From Polaribacter dokdonensis (lineage in GTDB: Bacteria > Bacteroidota > Bacteroidia > Flavobacteriales > Flavobacteriaceae): a DNA stretch of 64,000 bases. Shown here piece after piece: positions 8,428 through 17,644 of the stretch. Position 1 is the first letter of the stretch. The number at the start of each line of letters is the position of its first letter. The stretch covers positions 888,001 to 952,000 of the forward strand of contig NZ_CP101505.1 in NCBI RefSeq assembly GCF_024362345.1. The letters are read 5' to 3'. The position numbers and the translations under genes are program-made. The notes below the pieces were generated by a model. The model saw only the letters and a program-made list of their open reading frames with translations, ran no database searches and was not told the origin of the DNA.

Positions 8428-11364
8428 ATGAAAATAAATAAATCTATAGGTATTTTAATTGTGATACTATTATCACAAGTAAGTTTACAGGCTCAAGAAA
8501 TATATGATTCTTCAGATTTATATTTTGAAAAAGCAAAAGCCAGTATTGCAAACGAAGAATTTTCTAGAGCTGCTAAATTAAGTTGGAGAGGACTACAATT
8601 AGCTCCTGATGATTTGGATTTAAAAACATTACTTGGTGCTGCCAATTTACAATTAGGTAGATACGATACTGCAAGATGGGTATTAAGACAAGTATATGAA
8701 AAAAGGAGAAAGAATCCAGATATTTTAAAATACTTGGTAAATATTGAGCAAACTACACAAAGATATTCTGATGCAATTTGTTTTGTAAACGAACTATTAG
8801 AAATTACACCTTACTCTAGAGGATGGCACATGCGTAAAATTGCCATTTATAAAGAAATGGGTAATTATGAAGAAGCAGAAAGAGCCTTAAAACGTATTTA
8901 TCAAATCTATCCTAATGATAGTCAACTTAAAGAAGAATACAATTATATAATGATTGGAGATGGTGATGAAGCCATCAAAAGTAAAAACTACGAAGAAGCT
9001 AGTGAAATTTATAAAACAATTATTACTAATACTCCAGAAAATAAAGATGCATACATTGGTATTATTAGAAATGAAATGCAAAAAGGTAATCCTGAAGCAG
9101 CTCTGCAGTACACCAATAGATCTCTTTTAGAATTACCATTAGATAGAGAGTTAGTAGAAAAGAAAATTGGTTTATTAGAGGCTTTGGGTAGACATGAAGA
9201 AGCCATAGTTTATATAGAATCTCAACCTATAAAAGATGCTTTTCCAGATATATATAAGAATACAAGACCTTACTTAATGCAGCAATCTGCAGATTTTAAT
9301 GAGTACAATGATCCTTATGAAATTAATAAAAAATTAGCAGAAACTGGTAATTCTGTTGCTTTAGATTATGTAATAAAAAATAGTTTAGGAAAAGGGTATT
9401 ATGTAGATGCTGAATATTTTTTAAATATCGCACTAAAAAGAAGCCCCAATTCTAAAGACTATTTAATAAAGCAAATGGAGCTTTACAAAGCTACCTTAAA
9501 TACAGAGGAATATAATAAATCTGTATTGGCTTTGCATGAAAAATTCCCAACAGATACAGACATTACTTATGCATATAACAAGTTAATGTATGACACAGCA
9601 AAAGATTATGTAGCTAGTAATCAAGATCAATTGGCATTGCCAATTTTTGAAGAACTTGTATCATCTCCAGATTTTCAAAAAGAAGCTGAGCAACAGATTT
9701 ATGGAATTTATATCTCTCAACAAAAATATGACGAGGCTACAGATCAAATTGATAAATTAATTGGCTTGGATCCTAACAATCCAGATTTTTTAAGAAGAAA
9801 ATCTACCTTGTATCAAGAAATGGAATTGTTTGATGATGCATTAGAAATAACAAGAAACTTAGAACAAAACTATCCTTTAAACCAAACATATCCTGCCTTA
9901 TATGTAGATCAAATAGAAGCATATGCTACGTATTTGATGAGGGAGCAAAGATATAGAGCTGTAATTCCAGTTGTAGAAGATGGTTTATCAAGAGAAAATA
10001 ACAACAAAAGATTATTAGATATTGCAATTAATGCAGCTTCTGCCATTCCTGATTATGAAAAAGGAATTAATTATGGTTTAAGTGCATTGAGCTTTTATCC
10101 TAATAACAAAAATTTCAAATTAAAACTGTCTAATTTATATTCTCAAAATAAGGAATATACAAAAGCAAAAGGAGTTTTAGACACTTTAAGAACCACTTAC
10201 ATTTACGATAGAAAAATTAAAAATGCTTTAGCTGAAGTATTATTCTACAGAGCAAAAGCACAAGAAGAAGATGGTTTAGTAGAAGAAGCTTTGGTAAATT
10301 ACGATTCTGCTGTATCATTAAATCCAGATGATAGAGGGTCTTTAATGAGAATGGTTAATTTACATATTACTCAAAAGCCAAGTGATGAATCTCTAGATTT
10401 TATAAATGAGCAATTAGAGGAAAGACCAGATGATAATTTTTTAAAATATAAGAAAGGTATTGTATTTGAATTGTTAAAACAATATGACTCAGCCTACTAC
10501 TATCAAAAATTTAGAGAAATAGATAATCCTTTTGAAAAACAAGAATGGAATTTAGTTCTAGAAACCTTAAGAGCTGCACAGCTTAAAAATCAAATTGCAG
10601 CAACTTATTTACAAGCAACCTCAGATTCTATTGCTTTTAGTACATCTTTAGCTAGTTTAAATTATAGTAGAGAATATACTAAAATGACATATGGTGCAGA
10701 TATTAATTATGCTGCAAGAACATCTGGAGTTGGTGTTCAAGGTGGAGTAAATGTTTCAAGAATTTTTACAGAAACCATTTATGCAGATGTTGGTTTATTA
10801 GTAGGATCTCGATTTTTCCCAAAATTAAAATTATATGGTAATGCCTATAAAGGTTTCAAATCTGGTTATGAGGCTCAAGTTGGTTTAAGTTTTGCAAGAT
10901 TACAGAATGACCAAAACTATTTGACTTTAAGTCTTGGAGCATCTAGAACTTGGGAGGATATTTGGGTGCAAGCTAGGCTCTCCTTCTCTCCTACTTCAGT
11001 TCCTTTTGTTGATGATTCAACCATACCTTCTACAACCACTTTTCAAAGCTTTTTATATACCAATGTTATGGTTCAAGCACGGATTAATGTAAACGCAAGA
11101 AAAGATTATTTTTCTGTAATTGTTTCAGGAGGTAGTGCACCTTTTGATCAGCAGTTAGAGTTTCAAGATAATACTTTCTTAAACTTTACTAATGTTATGG
11201 TTGGTGCAGGTTACATGTATCACATGACCCCAAGATCTTCTTTACTAGTAAATGGAACTTGGATTAACTTCTTAAGTAATCAAACAACAAACAATCAGAT
11301 TGTATTAGATCAAATTTATACCAATCAATACAACTTATCAGTTTCGTTTATTACAAGATTTTAA
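8428..11364 (+). CDS. TPR protein with C-terminal YaiO-type outer-membrane beta-barrel
   Basis: A 978-residue secreted protein with a signal peptide ending about LQAQ (residue 22). Residues about 25-670 are tandem TPR units (for example YEEASEIYKTI, YDEATDQIDKLIGLDPNNPDFL, EEALVNYDSAVSLNPDD). From about 700 to the end the sequence is amphipathic beta-strand with aromatic residues and a C-terminal Phe (SVSFITRF), resembling the YaiO family barrel. A periplasmic TPR joined to a barrel is the layout of polysaccharide exporters such as PgaA and AlgK/AlgE. Placed directly after a processive GT2 gene, it is the likely outer-membrane exit of that polymer. Confidence 0.83.
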   Translation: MKINKSIGILIVILLSQVSLQAQEIYDSSDLYFEKAKASIANEEFSRAAKLSWRGLQLAPDDLDLKTLLGAANLQLGRYDTARWVLRQVYEKRRKNPDILKYLVNIEQTTQRYSDAICFVNELLEITPYSRGWHMRKIAIYKEMGNYEEAERALKRIYQIYPNDSQLKEEYNYIMIGDGDEAIKSKNYEEASEIYKTIITNTPENKDAYIGIIRNEMQKGNPEAALQYTNRSLLELPLDRELVEKKIGLLEALGRHEEAIVYIESQPIKDAFPDIYKNTRPYLMQQSADFNEYNDPYEINKKLAETGNSVALDYVIKNSLGKGYYVDAEYFLNIALKRSPNSKDYLIKQMELYKATLNTEEYNKSVLALHEKFPTDTDITYAYNKLMYDTAKDYVASNQDQLALPIFEELVSSPDFQKEAEQQIYGIYISQQKYDEATDQIDKLIGLDPNNPDFLRRKSTLYQEMELFDDALEITRNLEQNYPLNQTYPALYVDQIEAYATYLMREQRYRAVIPVVEDGLSRENNNKRLLDIAINAASAIPDYEKGINYGLSALSFYPNNKNFKLKLSNLYSQNKEYTKAKGVLDTLRTTYIYDRKIKNALAEVLFYRAKAQEEDGLVEEALVNYDSAVSLNPDDRGSLMRMVNLHITQKPSDESLDFINEQLEERPDDNFLKYKKGIVFELLKQYDSAYYYQKFREIDNPFEKQEWNLVLETLRAAQLKNQIAATYLQATSDSIAFSTSLASLNYSREYTKMTYGADINYAARTSGVGVQGGVNVSRIFTETIYADVGLLVGSRFFPKLKLYGNAYKGFKSGYEAQVGLSFARLQNDQNYLTLSLGASRTWEDIWVQARLSFSPTSVPFVDDSTIPSTTTFQSFLYTNVMVQARINVNARKDYFSVIVSGGSAPFDQQLEFQDNTFLNFTNVMVGAGYMYHMTPRSSLLVNGTWINFLSNQTTNNQIVLDQIYTNQYNLSVSFITRF

Positions 11365-11391
11365 CTTCATCTCTAAAATGAAAAATACCAA

Positions 11392-13569
11392 ATGTTTAAA
11401 AAATACATTTTCTTAACCTTATGTTTTTTAAGCTTTATATCATGTGCACAAAACAAAGTTACTTTGTATTCTAAACAACATAATATAGCTCCTAAAATTA
11501 GCATACCATTAGCTGCAGATATTTTAGTAACGAATGCTGCCAATGATTTTAACACTAAATTTAAAACCATTACAGGCCAATCGTTACAAATTGAAAGAAG
11601 CAATAGTTTAAATAAAAACAGTAACTATATTTTATTACGTGTAAACCCAACTCAAAGGGATGCTTTTTGTGTTTACAAAAGAGATAGAAACATCACTATA
11701 CAAGGCAAAAGTGCTCAAGATTTACAATATGCAATAAGCGATTTCTTTAAAAGGTATACCAATTTAACTTATGATCTTTTAGAAAATACATCAGTTGATT
11801 TTGATGTTGATGAAGAAATAGAAATTCCTGAAGTTTTCAATCATTGCTCATCTCCTACATTTGCATATCGTGAACCTTATTATGCTCCTAACTTTAATCC
11901 AGATTTTAGAGCTTGGAATAAAACCAATTATTTAGAGTTAGAATGGGGAATTTGGGGTCATAATTTACCTAAGATTTTAAAAGATTATAAACTACCAGAA
12001 ACTGCTTACGCTAAAGTTGGTAAAAAACGTGTAGAAAGCCAGTTTTGTTTTACTAGTGATAGTTTATTAAAATATACCAAAGAAAGTGTAAAGCGAATTT
12101 ATGACAGTGATCATGCATTAAATAAATTCATGATTTTACCTAATGATAATAGTTTAGTTTGCACCTGTGAAACATGTACAGCAATAGGTAACACTTCTAA
12201 GGATGCAGCTCCTGCAGTTTTCAGTTTTATGAATAAACTAGCAGAAAGCAATAGAAAAGCTACATTTTTTACGACTGCTTACGTTACTGTAAAAAGTGTT
12301 CCTAAGTTTAAGCCTGAACCAAATACTGGGCTATTTTACAGTACAATAGCCATTCAAAAAGGAATTCCTATTGAAAAAAGCAAGTATTTTGAGAAGTTTG
12401 AAGCAGATATTAAAAAGTGGAGAAACTACTTACAAAACGTATATGTTTGGGATTATACTGTAAATTTTGATAACTATTTTGATATTTACCCTACTTTAAA
12501 AGTAACTCAAGAAAACCTAAAACTATATCAAAGATTAGGGGTAAATGGAGTTTTCTTGCATGGAAGTGAATACAATTATAGTACTTTTCAAAAGTTGAAA
12601 GCATCTATTTTAGCCAAGCTACTTTGGAATCCTAATTTAGATATTCAGAAAGAAGTAACTGACTACTTTAATGCCAAATATTCAAAAAAACTTGCAGAAG
12701 TTTTAGGCAATTATTACAATTTTATTACTGATGCCTTTTACTTAAGCAATAAAGAATTATCTATTTATAGTGGTATACATGAAACTGCAAAAAAGTATTT
12801 AGACCCTAAAGTTTATTTTGCTTTTTATGATGAGTTTGACACTCATACACAAGCCAATAAATTCGATAAAGATTACCTTAAAATTGCAACTGCTTTAACC
12901 TTTTTAAGGTTAGAAATTATGAGAGATTATGGTTTTGGCAAATATGGCTTTGCTAATTTTAGTACAGATAACGAAATTATTGTAAAAAATGAAGCTGCAA
13001 TTTTACTAGATAATTTAACTGCATATAGCAAGTCTGCCAAATTAGATACCTATAATGAAGTAGGCTATCAATTAAAAGATTATATAGAGAGTTGGCGCAA
13101 AACGATTTATAGAAATCATAAGAAGAAAAACTACTTCTACAAGAAGCCATTTGAAATAATTTCAAAAATGGATGAAGACTATACAAATACAAAAGCGTTA
13201 AACGATGGTGCATTTGGGTTAAAAGATTACAATACTAATTGGCATATTGCATCTATAGATGATTTAACCTTAAAAATTGATAAAAAAAGCATACAAAAAT
13301 CAGAAAAAATAACGTTTACCTTTTTACAAGATATTAAACACAACATCTTTTTTCCTAGTTCAATAGAAATTAAGGATGAAAAGTTGAAGACAATAAAAAG
13401 AGTAAGATTACCTCTAGATGACATTAAATTAGATACTAAAGAGGTTACTATAGAGTTGCCAAATTCTTTCGATAGGAAAGATTTACCAGATACTTTTATT
13501 GTAAAAATATCTAAAAGCACTATAGAAGGGAAAAATGCATTGGCATGTGATGAAATAATTTTTAATTAA
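11392..13569 (+). CDS. DUF4838 lipoprotein, glycoside-hydrolase-like
   Basis: A 725-residue lipoprotein (lipobox FISC, Cys at about 19). The N-terminal ~120 residues resemble the domain that precedes GH20/GH67-type barrels (QDLQYAISDFFKRY). The middle matches DUF4838, with a Cys-x-Cys-x2-Cys element (CTCETC, about 258-263), NVYVWDYTVNFDNY and a GVFLHGSEY stretch typical of TIM-barrel hydrolase-like folds. A C-terminal beta-rich domain ends the protein. The family is not biochemically defined as far as I know. It starts 27 bases after the exporter gene, so I infer that it trims or remodels the polymer, as the hydrolase domain of PgaB does. Catalytic residues cannot be assigned by eye. Confidence 0.72.
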   Translation: MFKKYIFLTLCFLSFISCAQNKVTLYSKQHNIAPKISIPLAADILVTNAANDFNTKFKTITGQSLQIERSNSLNKNSNYILLRVNPTQRDAFCVYKRDRNITIQGKSAQDLQYAISDFFKRYTNLTYDLLENTSVDFDVDEEIEIPEVFNHCSSPTFAYREPYYAPNFNPDFRAWNKTNYLELEWGIWGHNLPKILKDYKLPETAYAKVGKKRVESQFCFTSDSLLKYTKESVKRIYDSDHALNKFMILPNDNSLVCTCETCTAIGNTSKDAAPAVFSFMNKLAESNRKATFFTTAYVTVKSVPKFKPEPNTGLFYSTIAIQKGIPIEKSKYFEKFEADIKKWRNYLQNVYVWDYTVNFDNYFDIYPTLKVTQENLKLYQRLGVNGVFLHGSEYNYSTFQKLKASILAKLLWNPNLDIQKEVTDYFNAKYSKKLAEVLGNYYNFITDAFYLSNKELSIYSGIHETAKKYLDPKVYFAFYDEFDTHTQANKFDKDYLKIATALTFLRLEIMRDYGFGKYGFANFSTDNEIIVKNEAAILLDNLTAYSKSAKLDTYNEVGYQLKDYIESWRKTIYRNHKKKNYFYKKPFEIISKMDEDYTNTKALNDGAFGLKDYNTNWHIASIDDLTLKIDKKSIQKSEKITFTFLQDIKHNIFFPSSIEIKDEKLKTIKRVRLPLDDIKLDTKEVTIELPNSFDRKDLPDTFIVKISKSTIEGKNALACDEIIFN

Positions 13570-13586
13570 AAAAGATTAAATTTACA

Positions 13587-14114
13587 ATGATGAGAAAATT
13601 AATTTTACTTCTATTTATAGCAATAACATCAATTTCTTGCGAATTAAGAAAGCCAGATTTAGATAATGTTCGTAAAACTAAAATGGAGATTATAGATCCA
13701 GAACGTCATTATTATCCAATTTTACGTGGTTCAGAAATAACTGCAACTTATAAATTTTTTAATAGAGGTAATGAACCTTTAATTTTGTATGATGTACAAG
13801 CTTCTTGTGGTTGTATAGAAATAGATTTCCCTAAAACTTCTATTGGTAAAGATGATTTTGGTTTTATAGTTTTAGACTATGATAGTGCTAAAAACATTGG
13901 ATATGTAGAGTTTTATGTAACCATTTTAGCAAATACAGAAAAGGATGTTTTTACAACCATTAAATTCGATTTGAACGTAGTTACTTCTCCTCATTATACA
14001 CAAGATTATGAAGAAATTTACCTAAGAAGAAGAAAAGAAAAATTAGCAGGTGAAGTAGATGGAGATTTAACGCAACAGGGTTATTATACAGACGAAGAAA
14101 GAACAATAAGATAG
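13587..14114 (+). CDS. DUF1573 lipoprotein
   Basis: A 175-residue lipoprotein: MMRKLILLLF..., lipobox ISC with Cys at about 18. The centre has the hallmark ASCGC (CGC preceded by QAS) of DUF1573, an Ig-like beta-sandwich domain widespread in Bacteroidota, within a context resembling ASPHA/MSP-type folds. The C-terminal tail is charged. It starts 17 bases after the DUF4838 gene on the same strand, so it is probably co-transcribed. The function is unknown; the domain could bind a protein or sugar in the periplasm. The start could equally be the second Met. Confidence 0.77.
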   Translation: MMRKLILLLFIAITSISCELRKPDLDNVRKTKMEIIDPERHYYPILRGSEITATYKFFNRGNEPLILYDVQASCGCIEIDFPKTSIGKDDFGFIVLDYDSAKNIGYVEFYVTILANTEKDVFTTIKFDLNVVTSPHYTQDYEEIYLRRRKEKLAGEVDGDLTQQGYYTDEERTIR

Positions 14115-14143
14115 CAATTACAATTAACTAAAATAGAATTATT

Positions 14144-14518
14144 ATGAAAGCAAAATATCAAAGTGTATTAGATTTAGGAGAGCAATTAAACATCAAAAAC
14201 GGAGATGTTAAAGAAGAAGATGGAAAATTAAAAATCTGGGGAACTGCTCATACACAATATGAAAAAGATCTTATTTGGGATGAAATTAAATCTGTAGGAG
14301 GTGATAATCCAAATGATTTAATGGCAGACATTAAGGTTGATGACAACTCTGTTTACGCATATCATACAGTAGAAAAAGGTGAAACTTTAGGAAAAATTGC
14401 TAAACATTATTATGGAAAGGCATCTAAATACACTGTAATATTCGAAGCAAATACAGATCAATTAAAAAGTGCTGATTTAATTCATCCAGGTCAAGAATTA
14501 AAAATTCCAAATCTTTAA
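14144..14518 (+). CDS. LysM domain protein, Kbp/YgaU-like
   Basis: A 124-residue protein without a signal peptide. Residues 1-65 look like a BON-type domain (KIWGTAHTQYEKDLIWDEIK) and residues about 75-123 form a LysM domain (YHTVEKGETLGKIAKHYYG, HPGQELKIPNL). This BON-LysM pairing is that of E. coli Kbp (YgaU), a cytoplasmic potassium-binding protein. It is the last gene before a strong terminator and lies 29 bases after the DUF1573 gene. It may belong to the same transcript, but its function need not be tied to the polysaccharide genes. Confidence 0.8.
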   Translation: MKAKYQSVLDLGEQLNIKNGDVKEEDGKLKIWGTAHTQYEKDLIWDEIKSVGGDNPNDLMADIKVDDNSVYAYHTVEKGETLGKIAKHYYGKASKYTVIFEANTDQLKSADLIHPGQELKIPNL

Positions 14519-14533
14519 GATTTACAATTAAAT

Positions 14534-14567
14534 AAAAAAACCGAAGTTTTTAACTTCGGTTTTTTTT
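14534..14567. terminator. Bidirectional intrinsic terminator
   Basis: A perfect stem AACCGAAGTT / AACTTCGGTT with a short T loop, flanked by A- and T-runs on both sides. It sits between the convergent LysM and AsmA-like genes and can serve both strands. Confidence 0.88.
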
Positions 14568-16053
14568 ATATCAATGATTTTTTTAAACCATGCTCTATAT
14601 TTAGCCAAAGATAGTTCCAGAAAGATTTTGTTTGGTTTCTTTTTACTTCCTTTATTTCTGCATGTGCCAAGCCTTTTTTAGATTTATCTTTTACAAATAA
14701 ATTTACAACCCAACTTAAAACCTTTTTTCTATGCTTTTCTTGATCTAATATTTTTAGCTGAAGATGTTCATAATCCATATTCATTTTACCATTAGAAACA
14801 TAATTATTCCCTTCAATATCAAAATACATTCTATGGATAGAACCATCTACTTTAACATTCATAGTTGGTAATAAAAAAGAGCTCATATTTGCAGATGTTA
14901 AATCAAATAAACTACCATAAATTCTAAATTCATCATCTTGATCATTAATGTCAAATCTCCATTTGATATTTAAAGGTGAACTTTTCATAAACTTTGCTTT
15001 TATTTCTGCAACAGTCTCTTTTTCCTCTTTATAATAAGAGTTATTAACGTTGGTTATTTTAGCTTCTAATTCATCAAAAATAATAATACCTGGATTGTTT
15101 CCTGGCTTTGTGAATTCTTCATACGTTAATACAGAATTACTAATATCAATAGTTTTTACATTCAATTTAAAAGGTAGTTCTCGTAAACTTTTACTGTACA
15201 ATTTTTTGTGCTGCTTAGAATGCTCTAAAACTGTGGCATCTAAGTATAAATCAAAGTTGGTTTGGTCAATTTTAATATTTTCAATGCCCACATACAGAGA
15301 ATCTTGCTCTTCTAAATTAATATTCGAAATTTCTACTTTCTTAGTGAACAAATCCATCAGCTCTTGCTCTTTAGGAACAAAATGAATGTATTCTTTTCTG
15401 TTTTTAGTTGGTAAAATGTATAAACTATCAATCACCAAATTTTGGTTCATTAAATCTATTCTACTTACTTTAAAATCTTGTACTTCAGTAAGAGATGTTT
15501 CTAAATTTGTAACCGATGATGATATATTATTAATTGTAAATGGTATTTTATCTGACGAATTTAAATCTAATCTAAACTCATCTATTTCAATATTTAATGA
15601 ATTAATTTTTAAAGGAAATCCGTTTTTCTTCTTTACACTTAACTGAGCGTTATCAACTTTAATGTTTTCTATATTAATAATAGAAATTTTAGATTTTTTT
15701 GTAGAATCTATTTGAACAGAATCCTTTTTTTGTTGAGTTAATTTTCCTGTAACATCTGCATTAACAACCTCTAAATCATCCAAATGTATTTCTTTATTAC
15801 TAAAATAATTGTAGTAAGAAAAATCATTTATATTTATATTTTCTGCAACAAATTGCATGCTATCTTTAGTATAAATAACATCTTCTAACTCAAGATCTCC
15901 TCCAAGAAAATCAATATTCAAATCAGCATAAGAAATACCTTCAGACTTTAAAATAAATGCAACTTTCTTTGTTCCATAAACCTCTAAAACTTTATAAATT
16001 ACTATTACTATAAGTGCTATTAGTAAAATTTTAAATAATGGTTTCTTAGACAT
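14566..16053 (-). CDS. AsmA-like / DUF748-type envelope protein
   Basis: About 495 residues from the ATG at 16051-16053. An upstream in-frame start would add 22 residues before the membrane segment and is unlikely. One N-terminal transmembrane helix (about 5-25) is followed by a long, beta-rich periplasmic region with repeated segments of the form 'IxIxxIxVxNAxL' (IINIENIKVDNAQLSV, VEISNINLEEQDSLYV, VKTIDISNSVLTY). This is typical of AsmA/DUF748/TamB-like proteins that bridge the envelope and are linked to phospholipid transport. It stands alone, convergent with the LysM gene. The specific subfamily is not certain. Confidence 0.68.
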   Translation of the reverse strand: MSKKPLFKILLIALIVIVIYKVLEVYGTKKVAFILKSEGISYADLNIDFLGGDLELEDVIYTKDSMQFVAENININDFSYYNYFSNKEIHLDDLEVVNADVTGKLTQQKKDSVQIDSTKKSKISIINIENIKVDNAQLSVKKKNGFPLKINSLNIEIDEFRLDLNSSDKIPFTINNISSSVTNLETSLTEVQDFKVSRIDLMNQNLVIDSLYILPTKNRKEYIHFVPKEQELMDLFTKKVEISNINLEEQDSLYVGIENIKIDQTNFDLYLDATVLEHSKQHKKLYSKSLRELPFKLNVKTIDISNSVLTYEEFTKPGNNPGIIIFDELEAKITNVNNSYYKEEKETVAEIKAKFMKSSPLNIKWRFDINDQDDEFRIYGSLFDLTSANMSSFLLPTMNVKVDGSIHRMYFDIEGNNYVSNGKMNMDYEHLQLKILDQEKHRKKVLSWVVNLFVKDKSKKGLAHAEIKEVKRNQTKSFWNYLWLNIEHGLKKSLI

Positions 16054-16190
16054 AATATTAATCTTCTTAATCGATTGAAAATATACTGTAAAATTTTCAA
16101 TAATATAAATCCAACTCACATTTCAAAATAAATGAAAGTTATAAAGGCATAATTTGGCTAAGATTGGTACTTTTACGCAAAATTTAAGTA

Positions 16191-16793
16191 TTGATTACCA
16201 ATAGTAAAAAATTTATTAAAGAGGTTTTAAAATCACTAACCAAGCTAATTATTGCTGGAGTTTTTATTGGTCTTTTAAAAAAATACGATGAGTTAATTGC
16301 CTGTATTCTGATTCTTAAAATTATACATAATATTTACATCGAAATTATTCTACCCAAAAAAGATAAAAACTGGGTGCTAATTATTGGTATGTTATTAACT
16401 GGATTTGGAGGAATTGTTGGAGAAACTTGGGGTGTTGCTAATGGATATTGGGAATATCATGAAGTAACAAAATCAATACCTTTGTGGGTCCCTTTTGCTT
16501 GGATGTTGGCTTTTCACTTCTTATACAAATTAGAGCGTAATTTAATTCCACTTTTAAAAGAACAAACGCAAAAAAACAAAATTCTACTCGCTATAATTTT
16601 AGCACTTGTTTTACCTGCCTTTGGTGAAATAATTACTATTCAATTAGGAGTATGGACCTACTATTGGCCTTATCAAATTTTTGGAGTGCCTTTATATGCA
16701 TTTCTGTGTTTACTTTTTGTGCATATGTTGGTATATAGCATATTACATTTTATATGTAAGAGATATAAAATAAACGATATTGTCTATCACTAA
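16191..16793 (+). CDS. Unknown polytopic membrane protein with internal duplication
   Basis: 200 residues, starting at TTG (16191); no ATG start is available before the first helix. About five to six transmembrane helices are predicted by hydrophobicity. Two halves share the pattern G-E-x6-G-x-W-x-Y, at 77-89 (GETWGVANGYWEY) and 145-157 (GEIITIQLGVWTY), each followed by a hydrophobic helix with Pro and aromatics. This suggests an internal repeat of about 68 residues. The Trp/Tyr-rich motif faintly recalls carotenoid cyclase-type membrane domains, but I cannot assign a family. The stop overlaps the convergent rlmF stop by four bases (CTAA). Confidence 0.6.
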   Translation: MITNSKKFIKEVLKSLTKLIIAGVFIGLLKKYDELIACILILKIIHNIYIEIILPKKDKNWVLIIGMLLTGFGGIVGETWGVANGYWEYHEVTKSIPLWVPFAWMLAFHFLYKLERNLIPLLKEQTQKNKILLAIILALVLPAFGEIITIQLGVWTYYWPYQIFGVPLYAFLCLLFVHMLVYSILHFICKRYKINDIVYH

Positions 16794-17644
16794 AATCTCC
16801 AACAAGCTATTCTTGTCACTTTATTTCCTTGTTGCATAGGAATAACTTTAAATTCTTTAACACCTAATTTTTTTGAAGACGATTTTAAGCTATCTATGTT
16901 TTCTTTTTTAGAAACTAAGCTTGTAAACCATTTACTTTTTTTAGGCTGAAGAGAACTTTCATATAAATAGGTATGCAAAAATGCTTTTTCACCTCCTACA
17001 TACCAAAGCTCATTATTATTACCAGAAAAATTTCGAATAGCATTATTCCCTAAATTTCTACTTTTTCTTTTATTAGCACCTTTCGCTTCTTCTGCAGATT
17101 TATAGAAAGGAGGATTACACATAGTAGCAGAAAAGGAATCATCATCTTCCAAAATATCTTTTAAAATATGTGCTTCATTAAACTGCTGACGCAATTCTAT
17201 TTGGTCTGTAAAGTTATTGTCATCTATAATATCTTGAGCAGTATCTAATGAATCTAAATCAATATCTGTTGCTACAAACTTCCAATTGTATTCTGCAACT
17301 CCTAAAAGCGGATAAATACAAGTTGCACCTGTACCAATATCTAAAATTTTAATCTCTCTTTCATCTGATAACAAATCTTTTAAATGATGAATATAATCTA
17401 ATCTTCCAGGTATTGGAGGACATAAGTTTTCATTTGGAAAATCCCAAACAGAAATAGTATCATAAGAGAATAATAAGGCTTTGTTCAATTCTTTTACAGC
17501 AATTGGATTCGAAAAATCGATAGTAACAGCATCGTATTTATTAGTAATTACAAATTCTTTTAATTTAGGATTTTGTTTCACTAACAAATCTAAATCATAC
17601 CCTTGATTAAACCTGTTTTTTGGATGAAGGCCTTTGTTTTTCAT
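16790..17644 (-). CDS. rlmF: 23S rRNA (adenine-1618-N6)-methyltransferase
   Basis: 284 residues, slightly shorter than the E. coli enzyme. It begins with the family signature KGLHPKNRFNQGYD and carries the SAM site ILDIGTGATCIYPLL (about residue 98) and the N6-adenine methyltransferase motif NPPF (about 178). It methylates one adenine of 23S rRNA. Its start overlaps the bshC stop by one base (TAATG), so it is translationally coupled as the second gene of a two-gene operon. The functional link between the two is not obvious. Confidence 0.93.
   Translation of the reverse strand: MKNKGLHPKNRFNQGYDLDLLVKQNPKLKEFVITNKYDAVTIDFSNPIAVKELNKALLFSYDTISVWDFPNENLCPPIPGRLDYIHHLKDLLSDEREIKILDIGTGATCIYPLLGVAEYNWKFVATDIDLDSLDTAQDIIDDNNFTDQIELRQQFNEAHILKDILEDDDSFSATMCNPPFYKSAEEAKGANKRKSRNLGNNAIRNFSGNNNELWYVGGEKAFLHTYLYESSLQPKKSKWFTSLVSKKENIDSLKSSSKKLGVKEFKVIPMQQGNKVTRIACWRF

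Noticed and set aside
15050..15646. Two plus-strand open frames opposite the AsmA-like gene
   Set aside because: They mirror the minus-strand coding region; the AsmA-like frame has consistent structure and a signal anchor.
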